Shown: positions 1 through 9,162, numbered from the stretch's first letter. The stretch: DNA of 64,000 nucleotides from Brucella tritici (GCF_902825325.1 NZ_CADEAR010000003.1:62001-126000); one strand, 5' to 3'. The notes: a model not told the origin generated them from the sequence alone. Made by a program: numbers and translations.

Positions 1-207
1 GAAATCAACGGCGCTGTCGAGCGCGTGAAGCTTCAGCGCTCAACGCTGGGTGAGGGTAAGGGCGAGCCGGGCACGGTGCTGGATGATCGCCTGACGGTTG
101 CCTGCGGTGAAGGTGCCGTGAGGCTCGTCACGCTGCAGCGTTCCGGCGGCAAGCCATTGCCTGCGCAGGAGTTTCTGCGTGGTGCACAGGTCACGAAGGT
201 TCTGTAG
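1..207 (+). CDS. fmt: Methionyl-tRNA formyltransferase, C-terminal end (5' truncated by window)
   Basis: An open frame enters at base 1 without a start and stops at the TAG at 205-207. The 68 residues match the C-terminal OB-fold domain of Fmt, with the characteristic stretches [12 protein letters not shown] and [13 protein letters not shown]. Fmt formylates the methionine on initiator tRNA using 10-formyl-tetrahydrofolate. Only 3 bases separate its stop from the truA start, so the two are probably co-transcribed, and the usual upstream partner def would lie outside the window. The catalytic N-terminal domain is not visible here. Confidence 0.85.
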   Translation, partial: EINGAVERVKLQRSTLGEGKGEPGTVLDDRLTVACGEGAVRLVTLQRSGGKPLPAQEFLRGAQVTKVL

Positions 208-210
208 GCG

Positions 211-966
211 GTGCCGCGCTACAAGCTCACTGTCGAATATGACGGCACGCCCTATGTCGGCTGGCAGCGGCAGGAAAACGGCCATGCGGTGCAGAATGCC
301 ATTGAACTGGCATTCAAGAAATTCTGCGGCGAAGACCTGACGTTAAGCGCTGCGGGCCGCACCGATGCAGGCGTTCATGCGACAGCACAAGTTGTCCATG
401 TCGATCTCACCAAGGATTGGGATGCAGGCAAGGTGCGCGATGCGGTCAATGCGCATCTGGTCATGGCGGATGAGCGCATCAGTATCCTGAATGTCGAGAA
501 GACGACGGACACGTTCGACGCGCGTTTTTCCGCACGTGCACGGCATTATCTCTACCGCATCCATAATCGTCGTGCGCCTCTGGCGATTGATTATCAGCGC
601 GCATGGTGGGTGCAGAAGCGACTTGATGCTGAAGCGATGCACGAAGCAGCAAAGCGGCTTCTGGGAGAGCACGACTTCACCACGTTCCGCGCCACGCAAT
701 GCCAGGCCAAGAGCCCAATCAAGACGCTCGACCGGCTCGATGTCATCCGCAACGGCGATTACGTGGAAATGCGCGTTTCGGCGCGGTCCTTCCTGCACAA
801 TCAGGTCAGGTCCTTCGCAGGCAGCCTGATGGAAGTGGGTGTTGGCCGCTGGACGGCGGATGATCTGCAAGCGGCTTTGGAAGCCAAAGATCGCAAGGCC
901 TGCGGGCAGGTTGCCCCGCCCTATGGGCTTTATCTGATTGGTGTGGACTACGCCTTTCCGTACTGA
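211..966 (+). CDS. truA: tRNA pseudouridine(38-40) synthase TruA
   Basis: This 251-residue protein begins at a GTG three bases after the fmt stop; no better start exists downstream before the conserved N-terminus ([18 protein letters not shown]). The catalytic motif GRTDAGVHA is at about residues 49-57, with Asp52 as the expected nucleophile. TruA isomerises uridines 38-40 in the anticodon arm of many tRNAs. Length is normal for the family. It runs convergent to the quinone oxidoreductase gene, whose stop is only 15 bases away in a remnant of the dispersed TAGAGC repeat. Confidence 0.95.
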   Translation: MPRYKLTVEYDGTPYVGWQRQENGHAVQNAIELAFKKFCGEDLTLSAAGRTDAGVHATAQVVHVDLTKDWDAGKVRDAVNAHLVMADERISILNVEKTTDTFDARFSARARHYLYRIHNRRAPLAIDYQRAWWVQKRLDAEAMHEAAKRLLGEHDFTTFRATQCQAKSPIKTLDRLDVIRNGDYVEMRVSARSFLHNQVRSFAGSLMEVGVGRWTADDLQAALEAKDRKACGQVAPPYGLYLIGVDYAFPY

Positions 967-981
967 GACCCGAAGCGCGCT

Positions 982-1956
982 CTAGGGAATCAAGAGCAAA
1001 CTTCCGGATGATTTTCCCGTTTCCAGCGCACGATGGGCCTGTGCTGCCTCGCTCAGCGGATAGGTTGCCCCAATCGTTCCAGTCAGTCCCTTTTCCATGA
1101 TGTCGAAAAGCTTGGAAGCGGAGTTTCGGTAGTTATCCAGATCGTTGATGTAAGCGATCACGCTTGGCCGGACGAAAGAAAGATCTGCTTGATTGCCGAG
1201 TGCATCAATGACGGTCTGGGAGATTTTTCCACCGGCCTGACCAATGCTCGCCAGAGTTCCAAACGGGCGCACGCATTGTGCCGTTTTGGCCAGAGTTTCA
1301 CCGCCGATCCCGTCATAGGCGACGTGAACGCCCTGTTCGTCCGTGAGACGCCGGGTGGCTGTGACGAAATCGCAATCGCGTCCAACGAGCACATGATCGG
1401 CACCATTTTTGCGCGCCATTTCGGCCTTGTCTTCCGAGCTGACGGTTCCGATCACTGTTGCTCCAAGAGCCTTGCCCCAGCGGGTCAGCAAAGTGCCCAG
1501 TCCGCCTGCGGCTGCATGCACCAGCATGATTGTATCCGGGCCAACGGGAAATGTATTGGTCAGGAGCATGTGGGTCGTAAGACCGCGCAGCATGGTCGCT
1601 GCCGCCGACTGCGACGAAATTGTGCCGGGCAGTAGCAGTGCTCTTTGGGCCGGTAGAAGCCGGGTTGAGGCATATGCCCCCACTGGCAAGCCTGCATAAG
1701 CCACTCTGTCACCCGGTTTGAGGTCGGTTACATCTGATCCGACTGCTTCCACAACGCCTGCACCTTCGACACCGAGCACAGCCGGAAAGAACGGCAGCGG
1801 ATAGAGGCCGGTCCGATGGTATATGTCGACAAAATTCACGCCGATTGCCTCGTGGCGAATGCGTATCTCGCCTGCACCGGGGCTTCGGGGTGTGTGTTGG
1901 ACTGTCTGAAGCAGCCCTGCTTCACCGGTCGCGTTCAGAATGATCTCGTAGTCCAT
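982..1956 (-). CDS. Zinc-free NAD(P)H:quinone oxidoreductase (QOR type, MDR superfamily)
   Basis: The 324-residue protein has an N-terminal GroES-like domain (GVNFVDIYHRTGLYP, about residues 39-53) and a Rossmann domain with the nucleotide-binding motif HAAAGGLG at about 147-154. The structural- and catalytic-zinc cysteine clusters of alcohol dehydrogenases are missing, which fits the QOR branch that reduces quinones or enones with NADPH. It is divergent from a LysR regulator 94 bases away, which probably controls it. Its TAG stop is the first codon of TAGAGCGCGC, the end sequence of the dispersed repeat seen elsewhere in the window. Confidence 0.85.
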   Translation of the reverse strand: MDYEIILNATGEAGLLQTVQHTPRSPGAGEIRIRHEAIGVNFVDIYHRTGLYPLPFFPAVLGVEGAGVVEAVGSDVTDLKPGDRVAYAGLPVGAYASTRLLPAQRALLLPGTISSQSAAATMLRGLTTHMLLTNTFPVGPDTIMLVHAAAGGLGTLLTRWGKALGATVIGTVSSEDKAEMARKNGADHVLVGRDCDFVTATRRLTDEQGVHVAYDGIGGETLAKTAQCVRPFGTLASIGQAGGKISQTVIDALGNQADLSFVRPSVIAYINDLDNYRNSASKLFDIMEKGLTGTIGATYPLSEAAQAHRALETGKSSGSLLLIP

Positions 1957-2050
1957 CAGTCAGCCTCCGTTGCAATCCGGGGCAGTATCGAGGATAGAGA
2001 AACGGGAAAAAATTGCTGTTTTGATCGCAGCATATGGGAAAAATTTCACA

Positions 2051-2911
2051 ATGGTGAATTGGGAAAGCGTACGTTATTTTGTGGCTTTGGCCGATACCGG
2101 TACTCTGTCAGGTGCGGCGCGATTGCTGAATGTAGAACATGCGACGATTGCGCGACGTGTGGCTGCCTTGGAAACCGAAACCAGTTTGAAACTGGTTGAT
2201 CGCCGGGGGCGGCGTTTTCTGCTGACGGAAGACGGCGAGCGGATCGCTGCAATTGCCCGAAAAATGCAAGACGAAGCGCAAGCTATCAGCCGTTTCGGCG
2301 CAGTCCGGGATACTGGCATAAGCGCCACTGTTACACTCACAGCGCCGCCCTCCTACGCGGTTGCGAGACTAGCCAGGCCGCTTGCTGCGGTATCGGCGCA
2401 ATATCCGGGTATCCATATGTGTGTGATGGGGGAGGCCCGCTTCAGTTCGCTGAATCGTCGGGAAGCGGATATAGCTATTCGCCTGACACGTCCGACAACC
2501 GGTGACCTCACCATTCGCAGGCTTGGCGAGGAAGCTTTTCGCCCTTATGCGAGCCGACAATATCTGGCGCAAACTGCGCCTGATAAATGGCAGTTCATCG
2601 CCTATGATGAAAGTCTGGAGGACGCTCCGCAGCAGGCTTACTTACTTGCCTTGGCTGGTGCCCGACCGATTGCCTTGCGGGCCAATACATTGGAGATGCA
2701 GCTCGCTCTTGTAAGCGAGAATGCAGGCATTGCCATGTTGCCTGATTTCATGGCTGAGACGCAGGAGCATCTGATGCCAGCACTACCAGACCATGCTCCA
2801 CTTCTGCGTGAGGTGTGGATGGTCGTTCATTCCGACATGAAGACGGTTCCGGCTCTCCGTGCGGTCATGACCGAGATCGCTGGCACCCTCAGTCATCCCA
2901 TGCCGATATAA
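2051..2911 (+). CDS. LysR family transcriptional regulator
   Basis: The protein of 286 residues opens with a winged helix-turn-helix (NWESVRYFVALADTGTLSGA, then HATIARRVAALE) followed by a LysR substrate-binding domain. The frame extends upstream to a TTG at 1970, but the LysR N-terminus aligns with the ATG at 2051, so that start is used. It is divergent from the quinone oxidoreductase gene, the usual arrangement for a LysR regulator and its target; the inducer cannot be read from the sequence. The C-terminal domain is somewhat short but complete. Confidence 0.85.
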   Translation: MVNWESVRYFVALADTGTLSGAARLLNVEHATIARRVAALETETSLKLVDRRGRRFLLTEDGERIAAIARKMQDEAQAISRFGAVRDTGISATVTLTAPPSYAVARLARPLAAVSAQYPGIHMCVMGEARFSSLNRREADIAIRLTRPTTGDLTIRRLGEEAFRPYASRQYLAQTAPDKWQFIAYDESLEDAPQQAYLLALAGARPIALRANTLEMQLALVSENAGIAMLPDFMAETQEHLMPALPDHAPLLREVWMVVHSDMKTVPALRAVMTEIAGTLSHPMPI

Positions 2912-2922
2912 CACTTTTCGTT

Positions 2923-3528
2923 TTAATAGGCGTGCGGATCGAAGCCGATCCCGAGCAAATTCTGCAGCAGGACAGTCAGGAAGAGCGAACCGAAAACGGT
3001 GCAGGCAAAGAATGGTGCCGTATAGGCATGCGGACGTTGCAGCGCAACGAATGTCAGCCGGTAGCCCAGCACGATGGATATGCCGAACATGATGATGGCG
3101 AACAATGTTGCGACATCGAGTTGTCCGGGAAAGAACAATTGCAGCAACGTGATCGGTGCGAAGATCCATGAAATCAGGGCGCTGCCCCAGTTGGTCGCAA
3201 TCACGAAAGCCGCATAACGCTTGGCGATGCCGATCCGCTTGGCGAGAAGGCCAATGATGACAAGCGGAATGATCCAGGCTGCTATTTCCACGACTGCGGC
3301 ACGCGTGACGATGGCGAAGCGCAAGCCTGCTTCGTCACGGCCAGCCGTGAGGTCCGCCGCATAGGACACCCAGTTCGCGAACATGGGGGGCAGCGCAATC
3401 GCTATCGCAAAGAAGGACGTCCAGAACCCCTCGGCGGAAATGTCGAGATAGCCCAGTCCTTCCTTGCGCCCGAGCATCATTCTCCAGACGCCCCAGAAAT
3501 ATCTGAAAATATCGTCCAGGCTTGGCAT
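2923..3528 (-). CDS. YIP1-like multi-pass inner-membrane protein
   Basis: A 201-residue protein starting MPSLDDIFRYFWGVWRMMLG with about five hydrophobic segments, including FFAIAIALPPMFANWVSY, a stretch near IAAWIIPLVIIGLLAK, and further helices after residue 110. The fold and N-terminal signature resemble YIP1-type bacterial membrane proteins of unknown function. It lies 60 bases downstream of dapE on the same strand, separated by a hairpin repeat (3546-3587) that may weaken read-through. It is convergent with the LysR gene. Family assignment is by resemblance only. Confidence 0.6.
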   Translation of the reverse strand: MPSLDDIFRYFWGVWRMMLGRKEGLGYLDISAEGFWTSFFAIAIALPPMFANWVSYAADLTAGRDEAGLRFAIVTRAAVVEIAAWIIPLVIIGLLAKRIGIAKRYAAFVIATNWGSALISWIFAPITLLQLFFPGQLDVATLFAIIMFGISIVLGYRLTFVALQRPHAYTAPFFACTVFGSLFLTVLLQNLLGIGFDPHAY

Positions 3529-3545
3529 GAGATTCCCAATTTTTC

Positions 3546-3591
3546 GCGTAATCCGGGCGAAAAGTTATGCAACTTTCCGGATTATGCTCTA
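3546..3591. repeat. Dispersed hairpin repeat at the dapE 3' end
   Basis: Arms gcgtaatccgg (3546-3556) and ccggattatgc (3577-3587) flank an inner aaagt/actt pairing. It ends in GCTCTA, whose complement supplies the TAG stop of dapE at 3591-3589. Same family as the elements at 4826, 10803, 22394 and others. Confidence 0.75.
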
Positions 3592-4776
3592 CCCAAAGAA
3601 ATCGGCGATGAAGCGTTCATAAATCTGTGTCAGGCCTTCGAGGTCGGCAAGAGCCACGCGTTCGTCAACCATATGCATGGTCTGCCCGACAAGGCCGAAT
3701 TCGACCACTGGACAGTAATCCTTGATGAAACGGGCATCGGATGTGCCGCCCGATGTCGATAGTTCCGGACGCCTGCCGGTTACCGCCTCGACCGAATCCG
3801 TCAGCGTGCCGATCAGTTTCTCGTCGCGGGTCAGGAACACATGGCTCGGATGCTCGCGCCAGGTGAGTTCATAGTTGATCGGCGTTTCGCGACCGGGACG
3901 CAGGCGATTGTCTCGGGCGGCCTTTTCGAGACGCGCGATGATTTCAGCCTGCAAGGTCTCTGCAGTCCAGGTGTCGTTGAAGCGGATGTTGAACGAGGCC
4001 GTCGCCTTGTTTGCAATGACATTGGTGGCCTTGTTGCCGACGTCGATGCTCGTCACTTCCAGATTGCTGGCCTGAAAATTGTCCGTGCCCTCGTCGAAAG
4101 CCGGGTAGAGCAGGCTATCGACGAGCGTGGTGATGCCGCGCACCGGGTTTTCGGCAAGATGCGGATAGGCGGCGTGTCCCTGCACGCCATGAACGGTGAT
4201 CGTGCCGGACAGCGAGCCGCGGCGTCCGATCTTGATCGCATCGCCAAGTGCGTTCGGGTTGCTCGGCTCTCCGACGATGGACGCATCCCAGCTTTCACCG
4301 CGCTGTTTCGCCCAGTCGAGAAGCTTGACCGTGCCATTGATGGCCGGGCCTTCCTCGTCGCCGGTGATGAGGAGGGAAACGCTGCCCTTGATGCTGCCGT
4401 GCTTTTCGATATGACGGGCGACTGCGGCCACGAAACAGGCAACGCCGCCCTTCATGTCCACCGCACCGCGACCGTACATCACGCCGTCCTCGATGGCGGC
4501 GGAGAAGGGCGGATGTTTCCAGTCATCTTCATTGCCGGGTGGTACGACATCGGTATGTCCCGCGAACATCAGATGCGGGCCATTGCCCGACTTGCGCGCA
4601 TAGAGATTTTCAATATCCGGCGTGCCTTCATCACGGAAGATGGGCCGCTCTACCGAAAAACCCATCGGCTTCAACATCGCTTCCAGCGCCGTCAGCGCGC
4701 CACCTTCAGCAGGTGTTACGGATGCGCAGCGAATGAGGGCAGCAAGGTTATCGGCGGGATTGACGGCTAAGCTCAT
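3589..4776 (-). CDS. dapE: Succinyl-diaminopimelate desuccinylase
   Basis: DapE hydrolyses N-succinyl-LL-diaminopimelate in the succinylase branch of lysine and peptidoglycan synthesis; dapD in the same window supplies an earlier step. The 395-residue protein shows the M20 peptidase metal sites: [11 protein letters not shown] (His74, Asp76), [10 protein letters not shown] (Asp107) and ITGDEEGPA (Glu141/142). The frame stays open upstream to 5040, but that extension is only translated tandem repeat; the ATG at 4776 ([10 protein letters not shown]) gives the normal family length. The TAG stop is the end of a dispersed repeat (TAGAGC). Confidence 0.93.
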   Translation of the reverse strand: MSLAVNPADNLAALIRCASVTPAEGGALTALEAMLKPMGFSVERPIFRDEGTPDIENLYARKSGNGPHLMFAGHTDVVPPGNEDDWKHPPFSAAIEDGVMYGRGAVDMKGGVACFVAAVARHIEKHGSIKGSVSLLITGDEEGPAINGTVKLLDWAKQRGESWDASIVGEPSNPNALGDAIKIGRRGSLSGTITVHGVQGHAAYPHLAENPVRGITTLVDSLLYPAFDEGTDNFQASNLEVTSIDVGNKATNVIANKATASFNIRFNDTWTAETLQAEIIARLEKAARDNRLRPGRETPINYELTWREHPSHVFLTRDEKLIGTLTDSVEAVTGRRPELSTSGGTSDARFIKDYCPVVEFGLVGQTMHMVDERVALADLEGLTQIYERFIADFFG

Positions 4777-5239
4777 GAGATCAGGACTTTTTGAAAAAGG
4801 GAATCGTCTGACGGCGAGATTATCGCGCATCCCGAAAAGTGCGAAGCGGTTTTCGGAACAAGATGCGCGTGAAAACAAACCGCATCCCGAAAAGTGCGAA
4901 GCAGCTTTCGGAACAAGATGCGCGTGAAAACAAACCGCATCCCGAAAAGTGCGAAGCAGCTTTCGGAACGGACGCGCGTGAAAACAAACCGCATCCCGAA
5001 AAGTGCGAAGCAGCTTTCGGAACGGATGCGCGTGAAACAAACAGATAGAAACGGCAATCCGGCGGTTGCGCGCGAGAGGGTACCGTTTCGCCTTTCACTT
5101 GTTTTTCTCAGTCGGTTTCAATTTGGGAACGAAATTTCCTTGACCGACCCCCCCTTGTCATCGTTAGTTAAAAATAAGTTGATAACGAGACCCGCAAAGG
5201 GCCGGTCGACGGGGACTCTTTTTAAATGGGAAATTGCGC
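4777..5239. other. Intergenic region, dapE to transglutaminase-like gene
   Basis: No gene is supported in these 463 bases. The dapE-proximal half is four tandem hairpin repeats (4826-5042). The remaining part, 5043-5239, should hold the promoter of the rightward peptidase gene and possibly that of dapE; it contains a C-run at 5149-5155 and an A/T-rich stretch around 5163-5185, but no promoter can be assigned with confidence. Confidence 0.6.
4826..5042. repeat. Four tandem 53-55 bp hairpin units upstream of dapE
   Basis: Units start at 4826, 4881, 4936 and 4990 (55, 55, 54 and 53 bp). Each begins cgcatcccgaaaagtgcgaa, continues with gc(a/g)g(c/t)tttcgga and ends gatgcgcgtgaaa(a)caaac or a close variant. 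Inside a unit cgcatc pairs with gatgcg and ccgaaa with tttcgg. Units 1-2 share acaagatgcg, whereas units 3-4 carry acgga(c/t)gcg, which suggests stepwise duplication. The core is the B module of the dispersed repeat family. Confidence 0.9.
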
Positions 5240-5824
5240 ATGCGTTTTATCACTTCTGCGATAGCAGGCATGATGGTGCTCTTCGGGGCGACAACGATAC
5301 CGGCCACGGCCGCGCAATGGAGTGAAGCTGGCGGGCTTACAAGCATTCCTTACGGACACAAGGATTACTGTGATCGCAACAAGCGCGATTGCGGCGCGCA
5401 TCGCGTGTTGCCGCCGATGAACATGACCCCGCAGCGCATGAAGTTGCTGCAATCGGTCAGCAGTTCCGTCAATCATCGCGTCAAGCCGGTTTCCGATCAG
5501 GATAATTATGGCAAGCGCGATTACTGGACTATTCCAGTCAACGGCAAGGGCGATTGCGAAGACTATGTGCTGATGAAACGCGCCCAACTGATGGCGCGGG
5601 GCATCAGCCCGTCGCAACTTCTCATCACTCTGGTACAGGGCAGCGAGCCGCATATCATATTGACCGTGCGTACCGATCACGGTGACTTTATTCTCGACAA
5701 TCTGCGCGATGAAGTGTTGCCGGTCGAGAAGACCTCCTATCGCTATATCAAGATGCAGTCGCCTGGAAATTCCGGGCAATGGGTTTCCATCGCCGGGCGT
5801 TCGGTTGCTGTTGCAAACAACTGA
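5240..5824 (+). CDS. Secreted bacterial transglutaminase-like cysteine peptidase (BTLCP, LapG-like)
   Basis: The 194-residue protein has a signal peptide ending near PATAAQ. The predicted triad is Cys106 (GKGDCEDYVLMKR), His138 (SEPHIILTV) and Asp153 (FILDNLRDE), typical of the BTLCP/COG3672 family that includes LapG, a periplasmic protease that clips adhesins at a double alanine under c-di-GMP control. No LapD or adhesin gene adjoins it, so the substrate is unknown. The ATG at 5240 is preferred to a TTG two codons upstream. A perfect hairpin terminator follows at 5879. Confidence 0.85.
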   Translation: MRFITSAIAGMMVLFGATTIPATAAQWSEAGGLTSIPYGHKDYCDRNKRDCGAHRVLPPMNMTPQRMKLLQSVSSSVNHRVKPVSDQDNYGKRDYWTIPVNGKGDCEDYVLMKRAQLMARGISPSQLLITLVQGSEPHIILTVRTDHGDFILDNLRDEVLPVEKTSYRYIKMQSPGNSGQWVSIAGRSVAVANN

Positions 5825-6291
5825 TCGGGTGGTGGCGTTCAGTTGAATGCCGGTTCATTCGATCTATCAAGCCTTACCAAGCCGCATTTCGATGCGGCTT
5901 TTTTGTTTAGTAAGGGCTGAATTGACTGGCTAAACGATGTCAGAGGCAAATCAGGGTGTCATTTCGACGAAGCCCGCTTCGCTTCTTCAACGTCGATTTT
6001 GCGGAAAATGGCCTCATTGTTCACTGTGATTGGACAATATATTTGGACAGACTGTTCGCGCTTTTTGAACAAATGTAGGGCTGTAACAGTCGTGTGATTG
6101 CTGGTATATCAATTAACTCATTGTTATTGTTAGTTTTTATAAATTATCATTATCGTTCTTCCAAAAAAATCCTGCACGAATGTGTGATCAACAAAACAAT
6201 TTCGTGACTGGAACTTTTACCCACTGTCACCCATTTGAGGTGCATCGGAACGACGAACAAACGCCGCTCCACTTTCCAAGGAGATAGGAAA
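5825..6291. other. Intergenic region with terminator and A/T-rich leader
   Basis: No convincing coding frame is present. The left part carries the terminator at 5879-5906. The stretch from about 6060 to 6190 is strongly A/T rich (for example tagtttttataaattatcat) compared with the rest of the window and probably holds the promoter and leader of the small secreted protein gene at 6292. Confidence 0.5.
5879..5906 (+). terminator. Rho-independent terminator
   Basis: Perfect 9-bp stem aagccgcat / atgcggctt (5879-5887, 5892-5900) with a TTCG tetraloop, followed by tttttgttt. It sits 55 bases after the peptidase stop. Confidence 0.92.
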
Positions 6292-6528
6292 ATGAAGAAG
6301 ATTGTTCTTGCTGCCGCTGCTCTTGCTCTTACCGCCGGTGCCGCTTTTGCAGAAAACCCGCATGTTGGCGAACCTGCCGATCTTTATGCAAATGACCGTA
6401 CCCCGGTTGCGACCCAGAGCCAGAAGCTCGACTACACGGCTCCTGCTTCGATCAACAAGGCAACGGTTTATCAGGATGGTTCGGCTCACCGCTTCGGTGA
6501 TGCATCGCCTTCCTCTTACCAGAACTAA
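6292..6528 (+). CDS. Small secreted protein, paralogue 1
   Basis: A 78-residue protein starting MKKIVLAAAALALTAGAAFA, a clean signal peptide with cleavage after AFA, leaving a mature peptide of about 58 residues beginning ENPHVGEP. The C-terminus YQDGSAHRFGDASPSSYQN is identical to that of the next gene. It is hydrophilic, lacks cysteines and has no recognisable catalytic motif. The ATG at 6292 follows a strong aaggagatagg ribosome binding site, and the frame upstream (to 6235) is not needed. I do not recognise the family; periplasmic or secreted location is inferred from the signal peptide. Confidence 0.8.
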   Translation: MKKIVLAAAALALTAGAAFAENPHVGEPADLYANDRTPVATQSQKLDYTAPASINKATVYQDGSAHRFGDASPSSYQN

Positions 6529-6546
6529 AAGTCCGTTCGGACTTTT
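6527..6546 (+). terminator. Short hairpin overlapping the stop of paralogue 1
   Basis: aaaagtc (6527-6533) pairs with gactttt (6540-6546) around cgttcg, giving a short stem with four U residues at its 3' foot. Position directly after the stop suggests a terminator, although the U-tract is short. Confidence 0.5.
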
Positions 6547-6764
6547 GGCCTCTCCGGTTCATCTGGACCGGGCATGAATGAAATACCCGCATTGCATGTA
6601 TTCCCGATGGTGTCGGGGCATTTCCTCCCAGATGTGCCTGACACCTTAGGGCGGGCCACGAAGGCTCAGTTAACCGAATGTCCCCTTTGCGCTCAGGACA
6701 CGATCTTGAGTCCCAGCCACGAAAAGCTGATGCCGGGGACGCTATGGAGAAAAGGAATAAAGAA

Positions 6765-7025
6765 ATGAAGAAGTTCGCTCTCGCCGCTCTTGCTGTCGCT
6801 CTTAGCGCCGGTGCTGCCTATGCTGAAAACCCGTTTGTTGGTCAGCCGCCTGCAATGGCTGCTCAGGACAAGGCTTTCGTTCTTCCTGGCGAAACTCCGG
6901 TCGCTTCGACCCGCAGCAACATCGATTATACGGCTCCGGCTGCCATTCATCAGTCGGCCCCCGTCTATCAGGACGGTTCGGCTCATCGCTTCGGCGACGC
7001 TTCCCCGTCCAGCTACCAGAACTAA
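6765..7025 (+). CDS. Small secreted protein, paralogue 2
   Basis: An 86-residue protein with signal peptide MKKFALAALAVALSAGAAYA and mature start ENPFVGQP. It shares the signal-peptide pattern, the ENP mature start, a central (L/I)DYTAPA(S/A)I and an identical 19-residue C-terminus with the preceding gene, so the two arose by tandem duplication with divergence concentrated in the middle. The ATG at 6765 is preceded by aaaggaataaagaa. The 236-base gap and hairpin between them suggest separate transcripts. Function unknown; no cysteine or enzyme motif. Confidence 0.8.
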   Translation: MKKFALAALAVALSAGAAYAENPFVGQPPAMAAQDKAFVLPGETPVASTRSNIDYTAPAAIHQSAPVYQDGSAHRFGDASPSSYQN

Positions 7026-7207
7026 TTGGTTCTAATGGCTGAGCCGTCGGTCGCCCTGCATCGCCACGTGCGTTACTCCCCTCACGCATGAGACGCGCAG
7101 GGCATCCGAAGGGCTGCCAAGGAATCTCCCCGGAGGATGGCGTCAATGTCTCCCCGGACTGCCCGGATCAGAGGCATTGTGCCATCCGAAGGGGCGACCA
7201 GTTATAA

Positions 7208-7236
7208 AAAAGGCGACGCCAACAGCGTCGCCTTTT
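7208..7236 (-). terminator. Bidirectional terminator after dapD
   Basis: 12-bp perfect stem aaaaggcgacgc (7208-7219) / gcgtcgcctttt (7225-7236) with loop caaca, with A/T runs on both sides, so it can end dapD (minus) and rightward transcripts from the small secreted genes. Confidence 0.9.
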
Positions 7237-7260
7237 GTTTTATGCGCGCTTGCTTTGTAT

Positions 7261-8115
7261 TCAGTCGCGCAGCAGTTCGTTGATCGACGTCTTGGAGCGG
7301 GTCTTTTCATCGACGCGCTTGACGATGACGGCGCAATAGAGGCTCGGACCCCAGTTTTCGCCGGGAACGTTCTTGCCCGGCATGGTGCCTGCAACGACGA
7401 CCGAATAGGGCGGCACTTCGCCATAGAAGACTTCGCCGGTTGCGCGATCCACGATCTTGGTCGACTTGCCGATGAAAACACCCATACCAAGAACCGAGCC
7501 TTCGCGCACGATGCAGCCTTCAACGACTTCCGAGCGGGCGCCGATGAAACAATTGTCTTCGATGATGGTTGGACCGACCTGCATCGGCTCCAGAACGCCG
7601 CCAATGCCGACGCCGCCCGAAAGATGAACGTTCTTGCCGATCTGCGCGCAGGAGCCGACGGTGGCCCAGGTGTCTACCATGGTGCCTTCATCGACATAGG
7701 CGCCGAGATTGACGAAGGACGGCATCAGGATCGCGTTGGGCGCGATATAGGCCGAGTGGCGCACGACGCAGTTCGGTACTGCGCGGAAACCAGCCTTTTC
7801 GAATTCATTGGCCGTCCAGCCGTCGAATTTTGACGGCACCTTGTCCCACCAGGATGACTGGCCGGGACCGCCCTTGATGACTTCCATCGGGTTGAGGCGG
7901 AAGGAGAGCAGGACCGCTTTCTTCAGCCATTGGTTGACATGCCAGTTGCCGTCCGCCTGTTTTTCTGCGACACGGGCTTCACCGCGGTCGAGAAGAATGA
8001 GCGATTGTTCGACGGCTTCGCGCACTTCGCCGCGCGTTGCCGTGTTGATACCGTCGCGCTCGTCAAAAGCCTTGTCGATTGTCTTCTCAAGGGAGGCGAG
8101 GTCTGGCTTGGTCAT
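7261..8115 (-). CDS. dapD: 2,3,4,5-tetrahydropyridine-2,6-dicarboxylate N-succinyltransferase
   Basis: DapD transfers succinyl from succinyl-CoA to tetrahydrodipicolinate, committing flux to the succinylase branch of lysine/DAP synthesis; dapE in this window acts in the same branch. The 284-residue protein has the helical N-terminus ([13 protein letters not shown]) and a left-handed beta-helix of hexapeptide repeats in the second half ([24 protein letters not shown] turns, then [20 protein letters not shown]). Length is standard. It is a single-gene unit divergent from the LOG-family gene and ends at a strong terminator. Confidence 0.95.
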   Translation of the reverse strand: MTKPDLASLEKTIDKAFDERDGINTATRGEVREAVEQSLILLDRGEARVAEKQADGNWHVNQWLKKAVLLSFRLNPMEVIKGGPGQSSWWDKVPSKFDGWTANEFEKAGFRAVPNCVVRHSAYIAPNAILMPSFVNLGAYVDEGTMVDTWATVGSCAQIGKNVHLSGGVGIGGVLEPMQVGPTIIEDNCFIGARSEVVEGCIVREGSVLGMGVFIGKSTKIVDRATGEVFYGEVPPYSVVVAGTMPGKNVPGENWGPSLYCAVIVKRVDEKTRSKTSINELLRD

Positions 8116-8322
8116 AGGGTGCGATCTCCATGAAGGGGCGGCAGATGGCAGGCGCGGACAAATCCGGCCCGTTGCTGGGAAATTGATTAAGCGAAGGCGC
8201 CATGAGGGTCAATGTCGTTCGTGATCCGATTGCAGTGCCACGTTTGAGACAGATTAAGCATTTAGCGCCAGAATGGATGCTGTTATGCGTTGAATGGCGA
8301 TAATGAAGGAGCAGGTGAGAGC

Positions 8323-9162
8323 ATGAACCCGATGGAGAAGTCTGGCTGGACGCCATTTCCGAATTCAGAGGAAGCGGTCAAGCAGGCGCGCACCGTACCG
8401 CAGACGCCACAGACCGAAGCCTCTGCCTATCGCCTTGCTTTCACGGACGATGATTTCCTGACGCGGCGCGACCTGCGGCCGATCCGGCTGCAGCTTGAGC
8501 TTCTGAAACCTGAAATGATTCTGGCCGACCGGGGCATCAAGTCCACTGTCGTCATGTTTGGCGGTGCGCGCATTCCTGAGCCCGGCGGCGAGGCATGGGC
8601 AGCCAAGAACGAGGTTCAGAAGAAAAATCTTGAAGCCAATGCGCATTATTACGAGGAAGCGCGCAAATTCGCGCGGCTATGCTCGGAATATTCGGCGACG
8701 ACCTACTATCGCGAATTCATCGTGGTGACGGGCGGCGGCCCCGGCGTCATGGAAGCGGGTAATCGCGGAGCCGCCGATGTCGGTGCGCCGACGATCGGGC
8801 TCAACATTGTGCTGCCGCATGAACAGGCGCCCAACGCCTATGTCACGCCGGACCTTTGCTTCAACTTCCATTATTTTGCGATCCGCAAGATGCACTTCCT
8901 GATGCGCGCCAAGGCGATCTGCGTGTTCCCTGGCGGCTTTGGAACGATGGACGAGCTTTTCGAGGCGATGACGCTGATCCAGACCAACCGTATGGAGCGC
9001 GTGCCGCTGATCCTGTTCGGCAAGGAATTCTGGACCAAGGCGATCAATATCGAGTTTCTGGCCGAGCAGGGCACGATTTCGCCCGCCGACATCGAGCTCC
9101 TCAACTTTGTCGAAACTGCCGACGAAGCCTGGGAACAGATCAAGGATTTTTATAAGCTCTGA
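8323..9162 (+). CDS. LOG family (TIGR00730-type, lysine-decarboxylase-like) protein
   Basis: The 279-residue protein has the Rossmann-like LOG fold with GGGPGVMEA (about 137-145) and PGGFGTMDE (203-211), the signature PGGxGTxxE of cytokinin-riboside 5'-monophosphate phosphoribohydrolases. It carries an N-terminal extension of about 65 residues relative to the shortest LOG proteins, as in the large bacterial subgroup whose substrate is a nucleoside monophosphate. True lysine decarboxylase activity is not expected. The ATG at 8323 follows gaaggagcaggtgagag; an upstream TTG at 8290 is less likely. Its 3' end overlaps the convergent DUF817 gene by 13 bases. Confidence 0.85.
   Translation: MNPMEKSGWTPFPNSEEAVKQARTVPQTPQTEASAYRLAFTDDDFLTRRDLRPIRLQLELLKPEMILADRGIKSTVVMFGGARIPEPGGEAWAAKNEVQKKNLEANAHYYEEARKFARLCSEYSATTYYREFIVVTGGGPGVMEAGNRGAADVGAPTIGLNIVLPHEQAPNAYVTPDLCFNFHYFAIRKMHFLMRAKAICVFPGGFGTMDELFEAMTLIQTNRMERVPLILFGKEFWTKAINIEFLAEQGTISPADIELLNFVETADEAWEQIKDFYKL

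Noticed and set aside
4777..5040. N-terminal extension of dapE to a 483-residue protein
   Set aside because: The extra 88 residues are translated tandem hairpin repeats (recurrent [18 protein letters not shown]) in a frame that stays open by chance; the ATG at 4776 gives the normal family length.
4826..5042. CRISPR array
   Set aside because: The units are directly adjacent 53-55 bp copies with no unique spacers and no cas genes; they are tandem copies of a dispersed hairpin.
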